Assembly: GCF_001949145.1 (NCBI RefSeq)
Contig: NW_019091360.1
Span: 2,664,864-2,728,863, forward strand
Origin: Acanthaster planci
Taxonomy: Eukaryota; Echinodermata; Asteroidea; Valvatida; Acanthasteridae
DNA length: 64,000 nucleotides
Reading direction: 5' to 3'
The translations under genes were made by a program, and so were the position numbers. Numbering within the stretch: position 1 is the stretch's first letter; every line of letters begins with the position of its first letter. Under the pieces are notes generated by a model. That model had not been told where the DNA came from, did no database searches, and was given only the letters and a program-made list of their open reading frames with translations. Shown one piece after another: positions 11,719-26,700 of this stretch.

Positions 11719-14700
11719 ATGGCCGAAGCCCACGCTGCTGTGGCTTTCCAGTTCACGGTCACCAATGAAGGGATCGACTTCGACATCAACCATGAGGCTT
11801 TGAAGGCTGTCTTTGAAAGTGGCATGCGGTCATGGGTCAAGAGATTCAGACGTTTCCAGGTAAATTTCTTGAAATAGCTGCTCCTGTTTTGTGAAAAAAA
11901 GTCTCAATCATATCTAAGGGTGGAACGTTTACACGTTTAAAGATTGAAATGAAAACGGTTCCAAATCTGTGTACTACAGTTTTCCCAAGCCTTTACATGC
12001 AACCCCCCTTTTAGAGGTATGGCATTTTAGTGATGCAATCTGACATTCATTTTTATTGTAAACGCTGAATGTAAGATGTTATTTGATTTTCAGAACATTT
12101 TAATGCATGATCATTTCAAAAGGACCACCTTGAATTCATCACTGGAACTTTGTGTCAACTATTTACATTGTACTGTATACAATTTGTTGTGTTCAAAGCT
12201 TTCGTTGACACCATGGTAAGGGTGGGAAGTTTACATGTTAAAACGTTTAAATATGGGAAAGTTTATTTAACTTTTTCAAATTAAATTTAAATTTCCACGC
12301 TTAATTATATCGAACAGTGAATTATCATTTGTAAGAGATTTCACATCACATCTTTCAAGAAAATTACACGCTCACTTCAGTACAAACAGGACACTGGAAA
12401 AATTAATGAGTCATTATTTATGGCAATAAAGCTTTAGAAAAGGATACAACATTTTTTAAATATGGGAAAGTTTATTTAACTTTTTCAAATTAAATTTAAA
12501 TTTCCACGCTTAATTATATCGAACAGTGAATTATCATTTGTAAGAGATTTCACATCACATCTTTCAAGAAAATTACACGCTCACTTCAGTACAAACAGGA
12601 CACTGGAAAAATTAATGAGTCATTATTTATGGCAATAAAGCTTTAGAAAAGGATACAACATTTTTTAAATATGGGAAAGTTTATTTAACTTTTTCAAATT
12701 AAATTTAAATTTCCACGCTTAATTATATCGAACAGTGAATTATCATTTGTAAGAGATTTCACATCACATCTTTCAAGAAAATTACACTCTCACTTCAGTA
12801 CAAACAGGACACTGGAAAAATTAATGAGTCATTATTTATGGCAATAAAGCTTTAGAAAAGGATACAACATTTTGAAATTAAAATGGACTTAATTGTTAGT
12901 GTGGCAGGAACTTCTGAAAGCATTGAGGTCATTAAAGTCTGTGGTGAGGGAAAACTGTAGTTGCTTGCTGTAATGCAGACATGCTTTGTGTCGTCAAGGA
13001 AGCACAGACAGGATGTGAGCTTATATTTGTTGGATTCATTTCCTCCAACTTTGCTGGGGCTTTGAAAGGGAAACTTTCCAGGAAAGTGAACCTCACTGGG
13101 AATGTACATGTAGATCTTCTTTCAATTTTTGAGATTTTTAGGCTTAAAAAAATGCAACTGCACTGGGCCATGTGCAAATCTGTTACCAAGTTACCTGCCG
13201 ACTTCTCAAAGCCGAATTTTATGTCCTTAATATTTCTGGAAAGCTTGCTGTATCCTCCAGAATTGTTGATAGGTGTTAACTTTTAATCCTGAAAAACCCC
13301 AGCCAGCGAAACTCTCAACACCAGAGTTTGTAGGAATCGGTTAGGATGAGTACTGCACTAGTAAACTGATTAAGTTTTATGTGGAACAGGTGTATTACAA
13401 ATAAACACAGTCCAACTGTCCATGTGCGCAGTGTACTGAATATTTGATGTTGGCATTTGCAAGGCTGAAGAAAGTTCCAGGTGAATGACCTTGGGCAGAT
13501 GGGGTTTGAAGTATTTAAAACATGTAAAAATGACTTTAATCAGGTTCTAGTGCTGTGCAATGTTCAAAGGAAAAGATATTAAAAAAAAAGGAAATCAAAA
13601 GACTGCAACTTGAAAAACGCAATCAATTTTGGCTTTCCAAAAAAATGCTTCTAAAAAGTTTTAAATCCAAACACTTACAAAATTGTTGCTGTCCATATGT
13701 CTACATTGTCAATGCTGAATGAGATGGCATGAATTACATTTGTTCTCGCATCAATGTACATGTATGTTTCGTTGTTACATTTCTCAAAACTGTTTCCATA
13801 CCGTTGTTTCCATTGTCTGGGGAGTTACTAAGTGGGTGTTTGATGTTTACAAGTATGGTATCCGGTTGGACACGTGGATACTCTGTACAGATCTCATCTT
13901 TATTCCTACAATTGCCCACAACTTCTGGTGGATTTTGAACTTGCAATTTTTTAGCCTTGAGAGAGAATATGGGCTGTTTTTATTTTTTAGGAATTGTCAA
14001 AAACAGCCGGCATTAAAAACATTCCTAGCTACAACCTTGATTTTGAAGGATGTGGGGAAGTTCAGAATATTGAAATAATAGATATGACTGGAACTAACAC
14101 ATTGGTTCTCCTTCCACAAGGGGTTTCTCTCAAAACTATATTGGATTACCAGAATTGATCATTGTAAAATTGTCATTTGAACACAAATTCTTGATACAGA
14201 ATGGTATGGTCAACACCACCTATCCTGCCAGTCCGTTGAGCTGGCTAGCCGTCCTGACAGCGGTGACGGCTTGTTCATTGGCGCGTGTGGATCCTTCCAT
14301 GGGGATGATTGAGAAGCTCAAGGAGAATGTCTTACCAGTGTAAGTCTCTGTGTCACTTCTTCTACATGGGTCCCACTGTACCCAAATCTGGCTGAGTTTG
14401 CTTGATTTTGAAAAATTTGGAACTGATTTTTTTTTGACTGCATTAAATAGTTGTTATACCATGGGAGTGTCAATTGTAAATTGCCATCACAGTTGTCAAC
14501 AGTATCACAAGTCACCTTGTCACATCATATCAGTCTTTTCCATGTACTTTGTACTCACCCACGAACCATATACATGTATTTTTTTTACTGAACTTAGTAT
14601 CTGTTGGAGTTCAAGAGTTTAAATTGATGTTGGTTTTCAATAACCTTCATTTTTAGTATTTCTTGAACCACTTAGGTTATATACTTGTACATTTAGTTTT

Positions 14701-17700
14701 GTTCAATTCTCCCATAAATGTCAAGTTCACATTAGAAATTACCTGTTTTGTTCAAGCACCTTTAAGCATTGAAATCGTTTGCAAAGAAAAAAAAAATGGT
14801 GCACTTACTTTTACGTCATTTGATCCCAGGGACTATCTTGGGCCAGCGCCTACCATCTATCTCTCCACGGTCATCTTTGCCACGTTCCTGTGGCTGGCTA
14901 TCATCTTCACGTTGCGGTTCATCCTGAAGCGTCTGCTCTCCTATAGGGGTTTCATGTATGAGGTGCGAGGCAAAGTGTCTATACAGACCAAGATCTGGGC
15001 TGTAAGTATATTTCTAAAGACCTCTATGTCCACTCAAAGTAGCTGCATACAAAGATGATAAATATCATTTTACTAACAGTTGGGTCAGACGCTTTCATCC
15101 TAGCAGAAAAGTGTCTCAAGTGTTCAAAAAAATACCGGACTTGGCAACTAGTACAATTTTATTGTATTTTTAGTCCGATTTTTCCAATTTTTTGCAGCAG
15201 AAAATCGGAGTAGTTCGATTTCTGAATTTTGGGGTCAAAAGAAAATCAGCTTTTTTTTTTTCAAAAATCAAACAAACAAATCATCCATTGGTTTACACTT
15301 TACTCGCCTCCTCGCACCACAATGCTTTTTCGTTCGGCACTTGGGCTCTTTAAAACCGATTATCAGTTGAACACATACTGCGTCAAGGTATGCATTCTTA
15401 AACATGGAGTTTTCCTTGAAATTCTTGTCTTGTCTTCCTTCAGATGCTTTTGAAGTGTTTTGTAACGAGGAAGCCTCGTCTGTTCAGCTATCAGAACGCA
15501 CTGCCTAACTTGCCTCTGCCATCATTGCATGACACAATGAGAAGGGTGAGTCTGAGATCCCTTTTCCAAACAATATGCAGAAGTTTGACTTTGGAGTAAA
15601 CAGCAAAGGCACTGTCTTATAGCTCCAAGCATTTTTCAAATTGCCTTTATGCAGGTGATTCTCTTGAACCCATAAGTTTTGTCATGGATTTCTGATTTTC
15701 TGTGAATTCTTTCTTTAGAATCACAATCTAGAACTAGTTTTATTGACTTATTGATACAAACCAGTTTTCTTAAAGATTGGCTGAATTGTTTCAACATGCT
15801 TTTGAACATTTAGAACCACTAAAACAATCATAACCAACATAAATTACAAGGTAATTACTCTGACTTCTCTTTATACTGCATCTGCAGTCATCTCCAATTG
15901 TTCAGAATGTTCCCTGACCTTATATGTATATAAAGACCTGTGTTGTAAATCACTCTTCTAATGTCTTTGATACAAGTTAAAATGTTAGAAATTAAAACTC
16001 GGTGCACTCAGTTCTTATGTCTATATCAGCAGCTCTGAAAATTGCTGAATTAGTGTAACTTGGTTCTCTGTGATGTTCGCAGTATCTGCTCTCTGTGCGT
16101 GGGTTTCTCAACGACGAAGAGTTTGAACAGATGGAGCTTCTTGTCAAGGACTTTGAGGTGGGGCTTGGTCCGCGCCTGCAGCGCTACCTCCGGCTGAAGT
16201 GGTTGTGGTCTGTCAATTACGTCAGCGACTGGTGGGAGGAGTATGTTTATCTGAGGGGGCGGGATCCAATCATGGTTAACAGCAACTACTACGGAATGGT
16301 GAGGCTCCGTTGAAAATTCTAAAGAGAGATTTTAGTTCTTTTATTTAAAAAAAAGTTGAGAGGAGGTAAGACGTGTTTAGTATTTTGCCCCCCATGTGTG
16401 GCTGATTTTATCCATTGATATTTGTGGAATGATTTCTGCACATTTTGCTCTGAATACAAGAGCTTTGAATGTACTTATCACTTGCACACATTTAACAAAA
16501 GAAATAATGTTAGGTATTTTGGAAATTCAGATCACTTTGCTTGACCATGTGTTCAGTTTTTACAAATTGTCTGCAACAGCACCGTCAGAGAATTTGGAAA
16601 CTTCAAGAACTTCCATTTAATTGCATAGCTTGACCACTTTTGAAAAGCTGAACAAGAATGTTTCCCACAATCCATAATGTATTCCCAGCTATTTGCAAGA
16701 ACCTGTATGGAAATATTTACCAGGATTTTGTAGCTTGGACTTAAAGCTATGAATTTTTATCAAAAGTGCTAATGTATGTGGAGCTGCCCGAAACTCTAAA
16801 CCCAACAACTTGTCAACATTTGAAAGTCCCTTGTTTTAAGTTTTAATTTCGGAATATATGTTAGCCTTTCCATCCATCTGATATCTGCAGGATTCCATAG
16901 CCATGCAGCCGACCAACATACAGGCGGCACGGGCGGCCAATTTCACCATCAGCCTGCTGCGCTTCCGCCGCGAGATCGAACGGGAGACCCTGAAGCCACT
17001 GATGATGCAAGGCATGGTTCCGCTATGTTCCTACCAGTACGAACGTCTCTTCAACACCACACGCATGCCGGGTCTGGAAACAGACACCCTGGTCCACCAT
17101 AAGGACAGCAAGCACATTGTGGTCCTCAGCCGGGGCCGCTTCTACAAACTGGTCTTCCAGGTGAACGGCACCATGCTAAGTCCAGCCGAACTTCAGAAGT
17201 ACGCTATACGCTTTCATTTCAATTACCAAAGAAATTTGATACTGGAAATAGAATATTTCAAATCTCTTTGCAAAATCTCAAGAACACACTGCTACAAGTC
17301 ACTTGTGGGCATGTTTTGAGGTCATGGTTGATCCTGTTTTTAACCTTTAACCTTTGACCTTGCAGGCAGTTTCAGTGGATCATTGATGACCCCAGTGAAC
17401 CGATGGAAGGGGAGGAGCATCTACCCGCCCTTACGGCTGGTGATAGGTACAATACAGCTCTTTGTTTAAGCCACATACCCGCCACCCACAAAACGCTGCA
17501 GACTGCTTTTACAGTAATTTGAAGTTTTCAGCCGATTTCACAAACACAGTGTGAATACACCTGCTCGAATTATTAAAGCATATTTGTGGTCAAGCTGCAA
17601 TGTGTATGCATAGCTCTGAAATGAGTTGAATGCTTGAAAAATCCTGGACAGGGGTGGTCACAGCATTTATGATTGATGTTTCTTTACAGCTTTCATACAG

Positions 17701-20700
17701 AATTTACTAAGCCTTTGTGTGGTCTTTTTTTTCTCTGAAGCACACAGCAAATATGCAGATTCTTTCATGGGCAAATAGTAGACTGCCCTTAAAAAAACTT
17801 GTGATGATTTCTAATATGAACCTTGATCGGTTGAAGAGTTTTACGACAATTATAACTAAAACTGTCATGTGAGTTACACCATTACATGAAGCTTTTTAAA
17901 ATCGCTTGCAGTTCAGGGCCAAATATCAAGGCTCTGTTTACTGACACCCCAAAATCCTGTTGCTAATTATAGTAGAAAAAGCTGCACTTCCACCAGGAAT
18001 TTTGGCTTGAGAGCCAATGTACAAAAAATACCCAAAGCAAGGTTGCTGTGCTTACAAGGCTGTGGCAGAATTTCTTTGCCAGCTCTAGCAGCGAGAACTG
18101 TCTTTAATGGCCAAGGTGTACTATTTTATGATGTGTTGATAGAGCTTATGAATTAAGAATTCAACTAGGAGTTTACTGCAATGAAATTACAAGTTTGAGA
18201 AGGCTTGCAGTTTTTCTTAAATAATCAACCTATATAGTCCGCAAAAAATAAATTGGGCAAGATATCTCATTATATACAGAGAATACACAGTATATGCCTG
18301 AATTGGAGGAAGGAACCTTACCAGGTTTCTTGGATAAGGGTTGATGTAATGTCTGAATGTTAATGACTCCAATTAGGATCCCTTGGGCACTGGCTCGGCA
18401 GAGGTTCTTCACACGAGGCGTCAACAAGATCTCCCTGAGGGCCATCGACACCGCCGCCTTTATGGTCATCCTTGATGAAGAGGAACAAGATTACGATACC
18501 GTGAGTGGCGTAAACCATGACTCCAGACCTTTGACCTCTACCTGGCAGATATGACGCAGCTGGTACTGGAACACATTCCTGTGAACAGCCATTGTGTAAT
18601 ATGTAGGCCTGAAAAAGTGATTGACCTTTGACCTGACCATGGACAACTTCCATTGGCTGACACCATAGCATTAGGAGACTGTGTTATATTCAGAATTGAA
18701 TGAAATGCTTTTTAGCAAGGAATGCATTGGCACCAGTGTTAATGCAGTATGCTTAATTACCCAGTTCTGGAAAACTCTGATGGCGCCAGACTGCCTTGTA
18801 TGATTTACTGCAGTCAAGTAGATTGTATTGCAACGCTAGTATGCATTTGAACAGCTGACCTGCTATCTGCTATCAAGATGGCTAGCTCTTGGCAGCATTT
18901 AGTTTTTTGTGAGATTGAAAGCACTGCATGTCAGAAACGCTAGAATTTTTTTCTGTCAAAAAAAAGCTTGCTCATAGTCGCAGCACGCTGAAATTCCAAT
19001 CGCCATGTCCGTGTGTATAACATCCACTCATCTTACTGTTGTGAACAATTCATGCTCCATCTCATTACAGTTTTCACAGTGTCCACTAAACTGTATTGCC
19101 TGAATCATAAAGAGTTATGTTACAAAAACCACAAGGAAACCATTCTTATTTTCTGAGAGAAATCACTCTAAATGCAGTTCTTTTACACCAGCCCTCCAAG
19201 CAATAATGATTACCCTTTAACAAAAAATACAGATGGGGAAGACAGTACGCTCACAATAAGATTTTTATTGCTTCATATGAGTTGCCTTGCAATAACAGTC
19301 CATTTTCTTTTTTTCTGTTTTGGCAATTGACATCGGCAGGTGGAGGTTAGAGTGGTACGGTGCTTTTAAGGCCCTAACCATCAGTGCCTAGTTTTACATG
19401 TCCTCCTTTTCTCCATTCAAGAATCTGACACTGGCTCCAAACATTCTCTTTTACCTTCTTTTCCCCTTCAACTTAACCCAGAGGCCCAGACAATCTTCAT
19501 TTGATTCTAACATGTCATTCAAGTGTGAAACCAAAGAATAGATTAAGAAACATGCTGCTTATTTTTTTTTTACTGATAGGTTTTCCTCTTTCAGCCATGT
19601 TGGACACGTCCCTTTGAACTGGGGATTTGATCCTTTTTGACCTTTTAAAATCCTTGTCATTAAGGGTTCCTTTGTATCTTGAAGGGAGTAATAATGTTTA
19701 CTTAATTTTTTTTCTCCGTTTATTCACTTTCAACTTTGCACTCAACTATTATGTGTAAGTGTGAATTTTGGGGAAGAAATAGGATCGTAGGGAAACGTTT
19801 CCTCAGAATTCTTGTGTCAAAGCAAACAGGTCCATCTTCATAACTCTGCAGTCTTACAGTGCATGGTGTGGTGTTTTGTTGTCTTTTACTTCTTTTGGGG
19901 CTTCTTTTCAGCTCATGAGTGCCATTTCACAAATTCATTTGGTTTGTTTTTCTGTCCATCTTTCTTTTATTTTGCTTCTTCGTACATGGGCCTATCTTTT
20001 CCTGTTCTTTTCCCATCTAACCACTACCACTGATCGAATGAATGCAACCAATAGGAACCTCTGAAGGGAATACTGGCCAATCAAACCCTGCCACCGTGGT
20101 ATAAAGGGCTCCCTCAGGAATCCACAGACAGCCAGGTAACATGGAAGACCAGTATTTCCACAGAGTTGGTGTGCATGTGTCGTTTGATTCAAACTCTCAA
20201 TGCCCAATTTGGTTTCCAAACAATTCAAAGATAGTAGCTAAGTTTCCCCCTTTCCGAATGCAGAACGTTTGTTGTTTGTTACTAAAAGGCCAACAAACTC
20301 AAAGACTTACTTGGAAATTTGAGTAATTTTGATCCTTCTCAGTCACATGTTCATTTTCCACAAAGTTCCAAATACACCTAATGTAATGGTGTTAAAATTA
20401 CACTTTTGTTCTTAACTGTGTAAATTAAAGATTGTTGTGTCAGGTCAAAATTGCACATGTTTTTGTGTAGAGGTTGGAAAGAAGATATACCCCCCCAGAA
20501 ACAAGGATGGAAAATGAATGGAAATTGAGACATGGGAATCATTTGCTTTGCAATTCTCCCCAAAAAGCATGCCTTCCTTTTTTTTCTTGCTTGGTTTTGG
20601 TTTTAAGTTTCCTCTCTCTGGCATTCTCTTTCAGTGGTCATGGCTGACGTCACTTGTTTCATTCAACATTCATTCATTACATTTATGCAGTTCAAAATCT

Positions 20701-23700
20701 CATATTGTTACAATGAAAATGACCCACCGGTACCTGCGGAATATCTCTATTCCTGATCCGAAATGTAGGCACACGGGTAGTTTGGTTCGCAAAACAAAAA
20801 AATACTGTTTGGAAAGGCCTTTAGGCTTGATAGTTGCCATTGTCATGTGACTAAATCCAAATTCCCTCCATTTCTGAAAATTTCCAATAGTGGTTGCAAT
20901 TTTCCAAACCGGTTTTGTTGACTTTTTGGTACTGTCTGCAATATTGAATTGGGTGTGAATGAATTGGTTCTCTTTACAGTTTTCCCAACATGCATCACAA
21001 AAAAACTTCCTTCCTATAAAAAAACTTCCTTCATTTTTCTTGCACGACTTTGTTTACCCTCACTGTTTAAGAAATAATGAACCTGTGCATGCTGCATCTA
21101 AATGTAGAAGGGACATTCTGGACATGACATCATACTTTATTTTTGTAAACAGTGGCTACCTGCCATACATATGATTGATATGGCAGGGTACCAGCTAAGA
21201 ACCTTGATCCTGAAAAATTGTCCATTGCACAGGAAAGCCATTGGGGCATTTCTGAAATTTTCTTGGCTTCACTTTGCCATCCACAGTTTTACTAAATCCT
21301 CCCCACAACAGGGTTGTAATGTGGCAAACATTTAGGGTTTACAAACAAGATTCGTGAAATATTTTATGTGGGGATAAAAGTTCTTGCGCATGGTGAAGGC
21401 TAGTAACCCCGGAGATAACAGTTCTACTGGAAGGACTGTTTCTTTGGTAACTCTTCACCTGAGGGAAAGGAAGTCTGCTGTTGATCTGAAACTTTCTGAA
21501 ATGTTTTGTTTGTCCTTTTGTTGTTTTTTTGTTGGGGGGTGTTTGTTTGTTTGTTGGGGTGTTGGGTTGTTTGGGGTTGTTTGTTTGTTTGTTTGTTTGT
21601 TTGTTTGTTTGTTTGTTTTGATTACAAGTTGCATTGTGTTGGCTGGCCAGTGTTTGGTTGATGTATTTAGTGCTATTGTATTGATAGATTACATGAATTG
21701 GCTTGCTGTGTTGGGTTTACCCAGCTGGATAGCTCATGTCAGTTTGCGGAATGAGCATCTAACACTCGCTAACACTTGGCAACTGTAAAGGCTCGCTAAC
21801 AATCTACAACATACGTTTCAGTGACATGCCTTGCTTGCTTGCTGCACTCCTCCCTGCATGTACCCAGCTCTTACTCTAAATGCTCACAACTCTCATTTAG
21901 GCAGACATAAAAGCTGTGTAAAATACCATCCTGACGTTCAGTTTACATTGACAATGAATTCAGACTATGAAGCTACGAACGTCTTGACCATATTTGGTGC
22001 ATATACTTAACAGAGAGAGACAGCAAGGGTTTCCTAGGTTAGAGTGGCAGTGTAGTTTATTGTAAGAAGTAGGACTTAGTTGTTGGATGAGGGTAAGGGA
22101 CAGAGGTTGATGAGAAATAGGAAGAGGTCTCAACGCGGGATTTAATTTTCAGACTGAAAAATAATTTCTGACCCACCCAAACAAAAAATAACGAGTCGGA
22201 TGTTAATAATTTTTCAGTTTATTTGGACCATTAAACAAATATTAATCAAAATCAACAAGAACTGTAAAAGTTTTGACCGCAGAAAGTTAGATTCAGCAGT
22301 TTAAGCTCTTTCTGAAGCATGTGAAAAACTAGACACTGATAAATAGTGTTCAAGACTCGTTTTTGTTGGATCTTTGCACTGTACATCTGCTGTCAGTCGT
22401 AATGTCTATCAAACTTCAAATTTTACGGTGTTCTTGATAAATCAGAAGTGTTGGAATGCAGTGAAGCCGGTGATATCATGGTCAGTTCTAGCTGATTCCA
22501 AGACTTTGTTGCCAGTTTATATGGTCAATTCATGGGTAGTTTTACAGATCTAAAACTGCTACAAGGTTTGACAGTTCTGAGTGCACCTTAAGTTTGGAGG
22601 ATTCTTTTGATTCATTGGCAATTTGTAGTCTTAGATACCTAAATATCAATACTTCTGATTTGACCAGTGCTTCTTTTGTGTCAGCCCTGAAATTGTTAAA
22701 AATTTTTCTCTCTTCCCTTTCGCCTTAGTTTCCAACACCTCTCAAAGATGACTGGGTGAGTATACTTTTGAGAAAAAAATCCATCAATTAGTGAAGTACA
22801 AGTGCCTTGTTACCTACCGGGTATTGCAATCTAATTTGTATTGTTGCTTTTCAACTTCAAGACCTTAAAGTTTTGAGAAGGAAGCTACTACATAATTATT
22901 CACTGAATGTTTCTAAAGTGGTTTTTAAAAGATATTTAAATAAATATTAAGCTGTGAATTTGATGGAAAAACGTGCTGTAAATTATTCTGTTGAGGTTGT
23001 CAGACATGACAACTCTTCACAGGTACTGAATGAGGATCTGAAAAATTGCAACACTTCAGCGTTTAAAAGAAAAGAACCTTTCGCTCAGACAGTAGGAACA
23101 TTGATTCAAATTTGAGTAGGATAAGAGTGGAAAGTGACATTTAATTCCAAGTATAAGTCAGTTCATTTCTCAGACAAAAGATGAATACATGTAATTGTTA
23201 AAGATTAAAACTAACAAACACTAGTTGGTGTCTCGGAATTCTTTCGAAGTTTTAGAAGTATAACGCGAGATCTTTTTATTTTGCTTTTAGAACCAGAATC
23301 GTAAGCTAGATAAGTTCAGCCACTCCTTGCTCGCTGGTAATGGATATAACCGTTGGTTTGATAAGTGCTTCAATCTGGTCATCTTCAAGAATGGACGCAT
23401 GGGTGTGAATGCTGAACACTCGCTGTAGGTGTACCTGACCATTTGCTTGCAATTACCCTAAAAGTTTTGTTTGAATTTCCTGTTTGTTACTCAGTGGGTG
23501 GCTCAAACTCAGAGGGATGTTAAATTTTATTCTTGTAAGTTGATGAAGTTGTGAAGCTGAAGTTTCAATCCTAACAAATCTTTCTTGAAGGTAGTCTTGT
23601 ATTTTCTCTGAGAAAGTCCTTCCATGGAGGCTCAGCTCTTGAGTCAATTATTCATGATTGACTGAGAACTGTTAAAAGTTCACATTTTAATAGTTAAAGG

Positions 23701-26700
23701 ACCAAGATCTTTGTAGAAATTGTAGTCATGTCTATTCAAGTGTGTGTACTTGAATCTCAGCACTTCAGGCTTGGCACTGAAGTCTTGGTACTCAAGTTTC
23801 CATGCTTTTTCATGCTTGAGTCTCAAGAGTCAGAACATCTGAACCCAATGGAAAGTTGACATTGACCGTCCTTTTGTTGGCAGTGCGGACTCACCTGTCA
23901 TGGCTCACCTGTTTGAGTACGCCTTTGGTGAGGACATCATGGTTATTGGGTACAATGCTGACGGTTCCTGTAAGGGGGAAGTGAAAGCCACCTATGCACC
24001 CCCCGTGCATCTCAAGTGGGAACTTCCAGATGAGGTAGGGTTCTACGTTATTTGCCATGTTCTTGACCTGGGATAGCCCCAGGAGTTATCAGTAAACTTT
24101 TCTTCCTAGGAGCCTGGTTGACAACAAATTAATGCTCAGTTTTAGAGATGTGTGGAAAACCCAAGATAAACATGTGGAAACCAACAGAATTATGTAGAGT
24201 GATGTCACGCTGACAGTCATCTGTTCCAGTTTGCAGTATGTCATGACCATATTCCATTTCAAGAAAAAAATGAGCAGGAGGATTTGATAATGAAAATAGG
24301 TAGCATAGCATATGCATTAAGCTGTGTTCTTTGGATGGAACATTCAACGTACCTCAAGGAAATGTGTGTGGCTTCTGTTGTGTGAAAATCCTTTCTTCAA
24401 AAACAAGAATTTGATGTGAAAAAAGTTCCTGTGTGATTGAGTAATTAACCCTCCTATTTTGACAGTTACAGTCTGAGATTCAATCAACCTCCTGTGCCAT
24501 TTTACATACATCCCATGTCACTTGTTTGAGCTTGACTGGAAGAACAACTTTGTCCAGAATGAATGTTCAGTAGGGGGGTTAAGAAGCCTCACTCCTACTT
24601 TTAATTTGCTTGTGATGAAAAACTTCCAATTGTATCATTTAGTCCTCTGGATCTCGTGCTTCTAGGTGAGAACGGTGATGGAGACCAGCTTGGAGACGGC
24701 CAAGAAGATTGCAGACGATCTGGATTTCCACCTGCTGGTCCACAACCAGTTTGGCAAGGGGGCCATGAAGAAGTGTAAGGTCAGCCCTGATGCCTTCATT
24801 CAAATGGGCATGCAGCTGGCATACTTCCGGGTGAGTGTCTGCAGCAGTCGCTGCTTCTATTTGACATTACTTGCTGCATCTACTGCCCATGTTATTGTTG
24901 CTAAATATCAGGGCAAAGCTTGAGTGACGACCATAGTTCACTATACTTCGACCAATTTTGCCCCGAATGATGGATGGAAGGACTGTTTGGTTGGCCGCAT
25001 GGAGACAATAAGAACCACAGGTATGAAAAGTTGGCAGAAATCGTGAACACAACAAGACATGGAACCAACACCAAAGTGCGAGTGATGGTGGGATGTCGTG
25101 AAATAGTTTCAACTAGTGTCATTCAAGTGGGCCTGCATTTCACATGTGCAGTGGCAAGAAGTAGTTGATCGAAGGTCGAACGGTAATTTGTGCCAAATAT
25201 GCCTTTTGTTGCTGATGCAGCCAGCCTTCTTGATGCTAATGTCGCTGCTTATGGCATCTACCAGTGGTTCTTCCCTGCATATGTGCTGCTGTTTGTATTG
25301 TAGTGTTACCAGTTCTGCTAGTGCTAGTTAAATTTGTGGCTTCCTGCCACGCATTTCTGCTTAGTATAGACTCTGAATGTAGATGGCCAAAATTTAAAAA
25401 AGAAACCTTGTTTTACCCCATTGAAACAGATGTTTAGAGGAGTACATTGCTTGAACCATTATGTGGTGACTGTTAGCTCTCATAAAGCTGACTGACTGCC
25501 AGTAAACAACAAGCAGATGTAATAACCAAGCAGTGACCAAGATGGCACTTTACAATTTGTTGATCCAGGATGCTGGTAAGTTCAACTTGACCTATGAGGC
25601 ATCGATGACGCGTCTGTTCAGAGACGGCAGGACGGAGACCGTTAGGCCTTGCACCATCAGCTCCTGTGACTTTGTGAAATGCATGGAAGATCCCTCTTCA
25701 TCTGTAAGCTCATCTACCCCTTGGCAGAAAAGAAGGGCTTGATAATTAAATTTGCTACGTAAAACTTGGCAGGATACCTGTCTGTAGCAGTGTGCATCAT
25801 GTGACATTTTAGGCTGGCGACTTCATTTTTTGGCAAGCAATGCTTTTCGGTGACTAGCACAGATGTATGGATAGATAATCCATATTTGTTACACCCAAGA
25901 AATTTAGCCGAGTTCTTCGTGAACCTCGTTGCTGATGGGGGTTTTGCGATGTGCCCAATTTTTAAAATGTTTAATTCTCTCGGCTCATTTTCAAATGATG
26001 TTGCCACATTTTCTCTTTGTAGAAAGCGCAGCGTCTTGCCGCGTTCCGGAAGGCGTGTGATGCCCATGTGGCTGGTTACCGCGATGCCATGTGCGGCAAG
26101 GGCATCGATCGTCATCTCTTTTGTCTGTACGTCGTCTCCAAGTACTTGAATGAGGAGTCTCCATTCTTGCAGAAGGTGCTTGCTTCCTTTTCCTTCCCTT
26201 GACCTAAATATAGCCGCAAATACAGTTAATGGGGAAATTATAAAGGGCACATATCCTCTGTCACTGGTGCTCCGTGTGCTTCGCCATGATCATCCTTGGT
26301 CACCTGGCCTATAGACATTTCCTGAAACCATCTGAGCTCCCTGGGGCATGTACAGCATGATGCTGCCATTTTAGGCGCAGACAACTCATCAAACGTATCA
26401 ACCATCTCTGACCTTGGAGGGTATCCATTGATTCTAATGGGTGGAGACAGGTGAGTGAGGGTAAGGTGACTTGCCCCAGATTGCTGGCTTCGAACCCCAT
26501 ACCTATGATCAGGAGTTTCAAACCCTAACCATTAGGCCACACATTACTTCTCTTGGCTTCAAATCCATCTGTCAGATCCATGTGTCTCACTCTCTTTCAA
26601 GGGGGAATCAAAAGTGCTTTTGGTTGAGATCTGCTTTTGTTGACCCCGCAAAATCCTGTTAGATTTTCAAGGATTGGGGAAGATGAGGAATGACAAGAAT

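Noticed and set aside
21541-21620. CRISPR-like or other designed array
   Set aside because: It is a simple (GTTT)n microsatellite; there is no spacer structure, and the genome is eukaryotic.
25714-26250. 178-codon minus-strand frame
   Set aside because: It is the antisense of CPT1 exon 14 and flanking intron.
26480-26545. Functional tRNA gene
   Set aside because: A and B boxes are present, but the anticodon arm and acceptor stem do not form; it fits a SINE head better.
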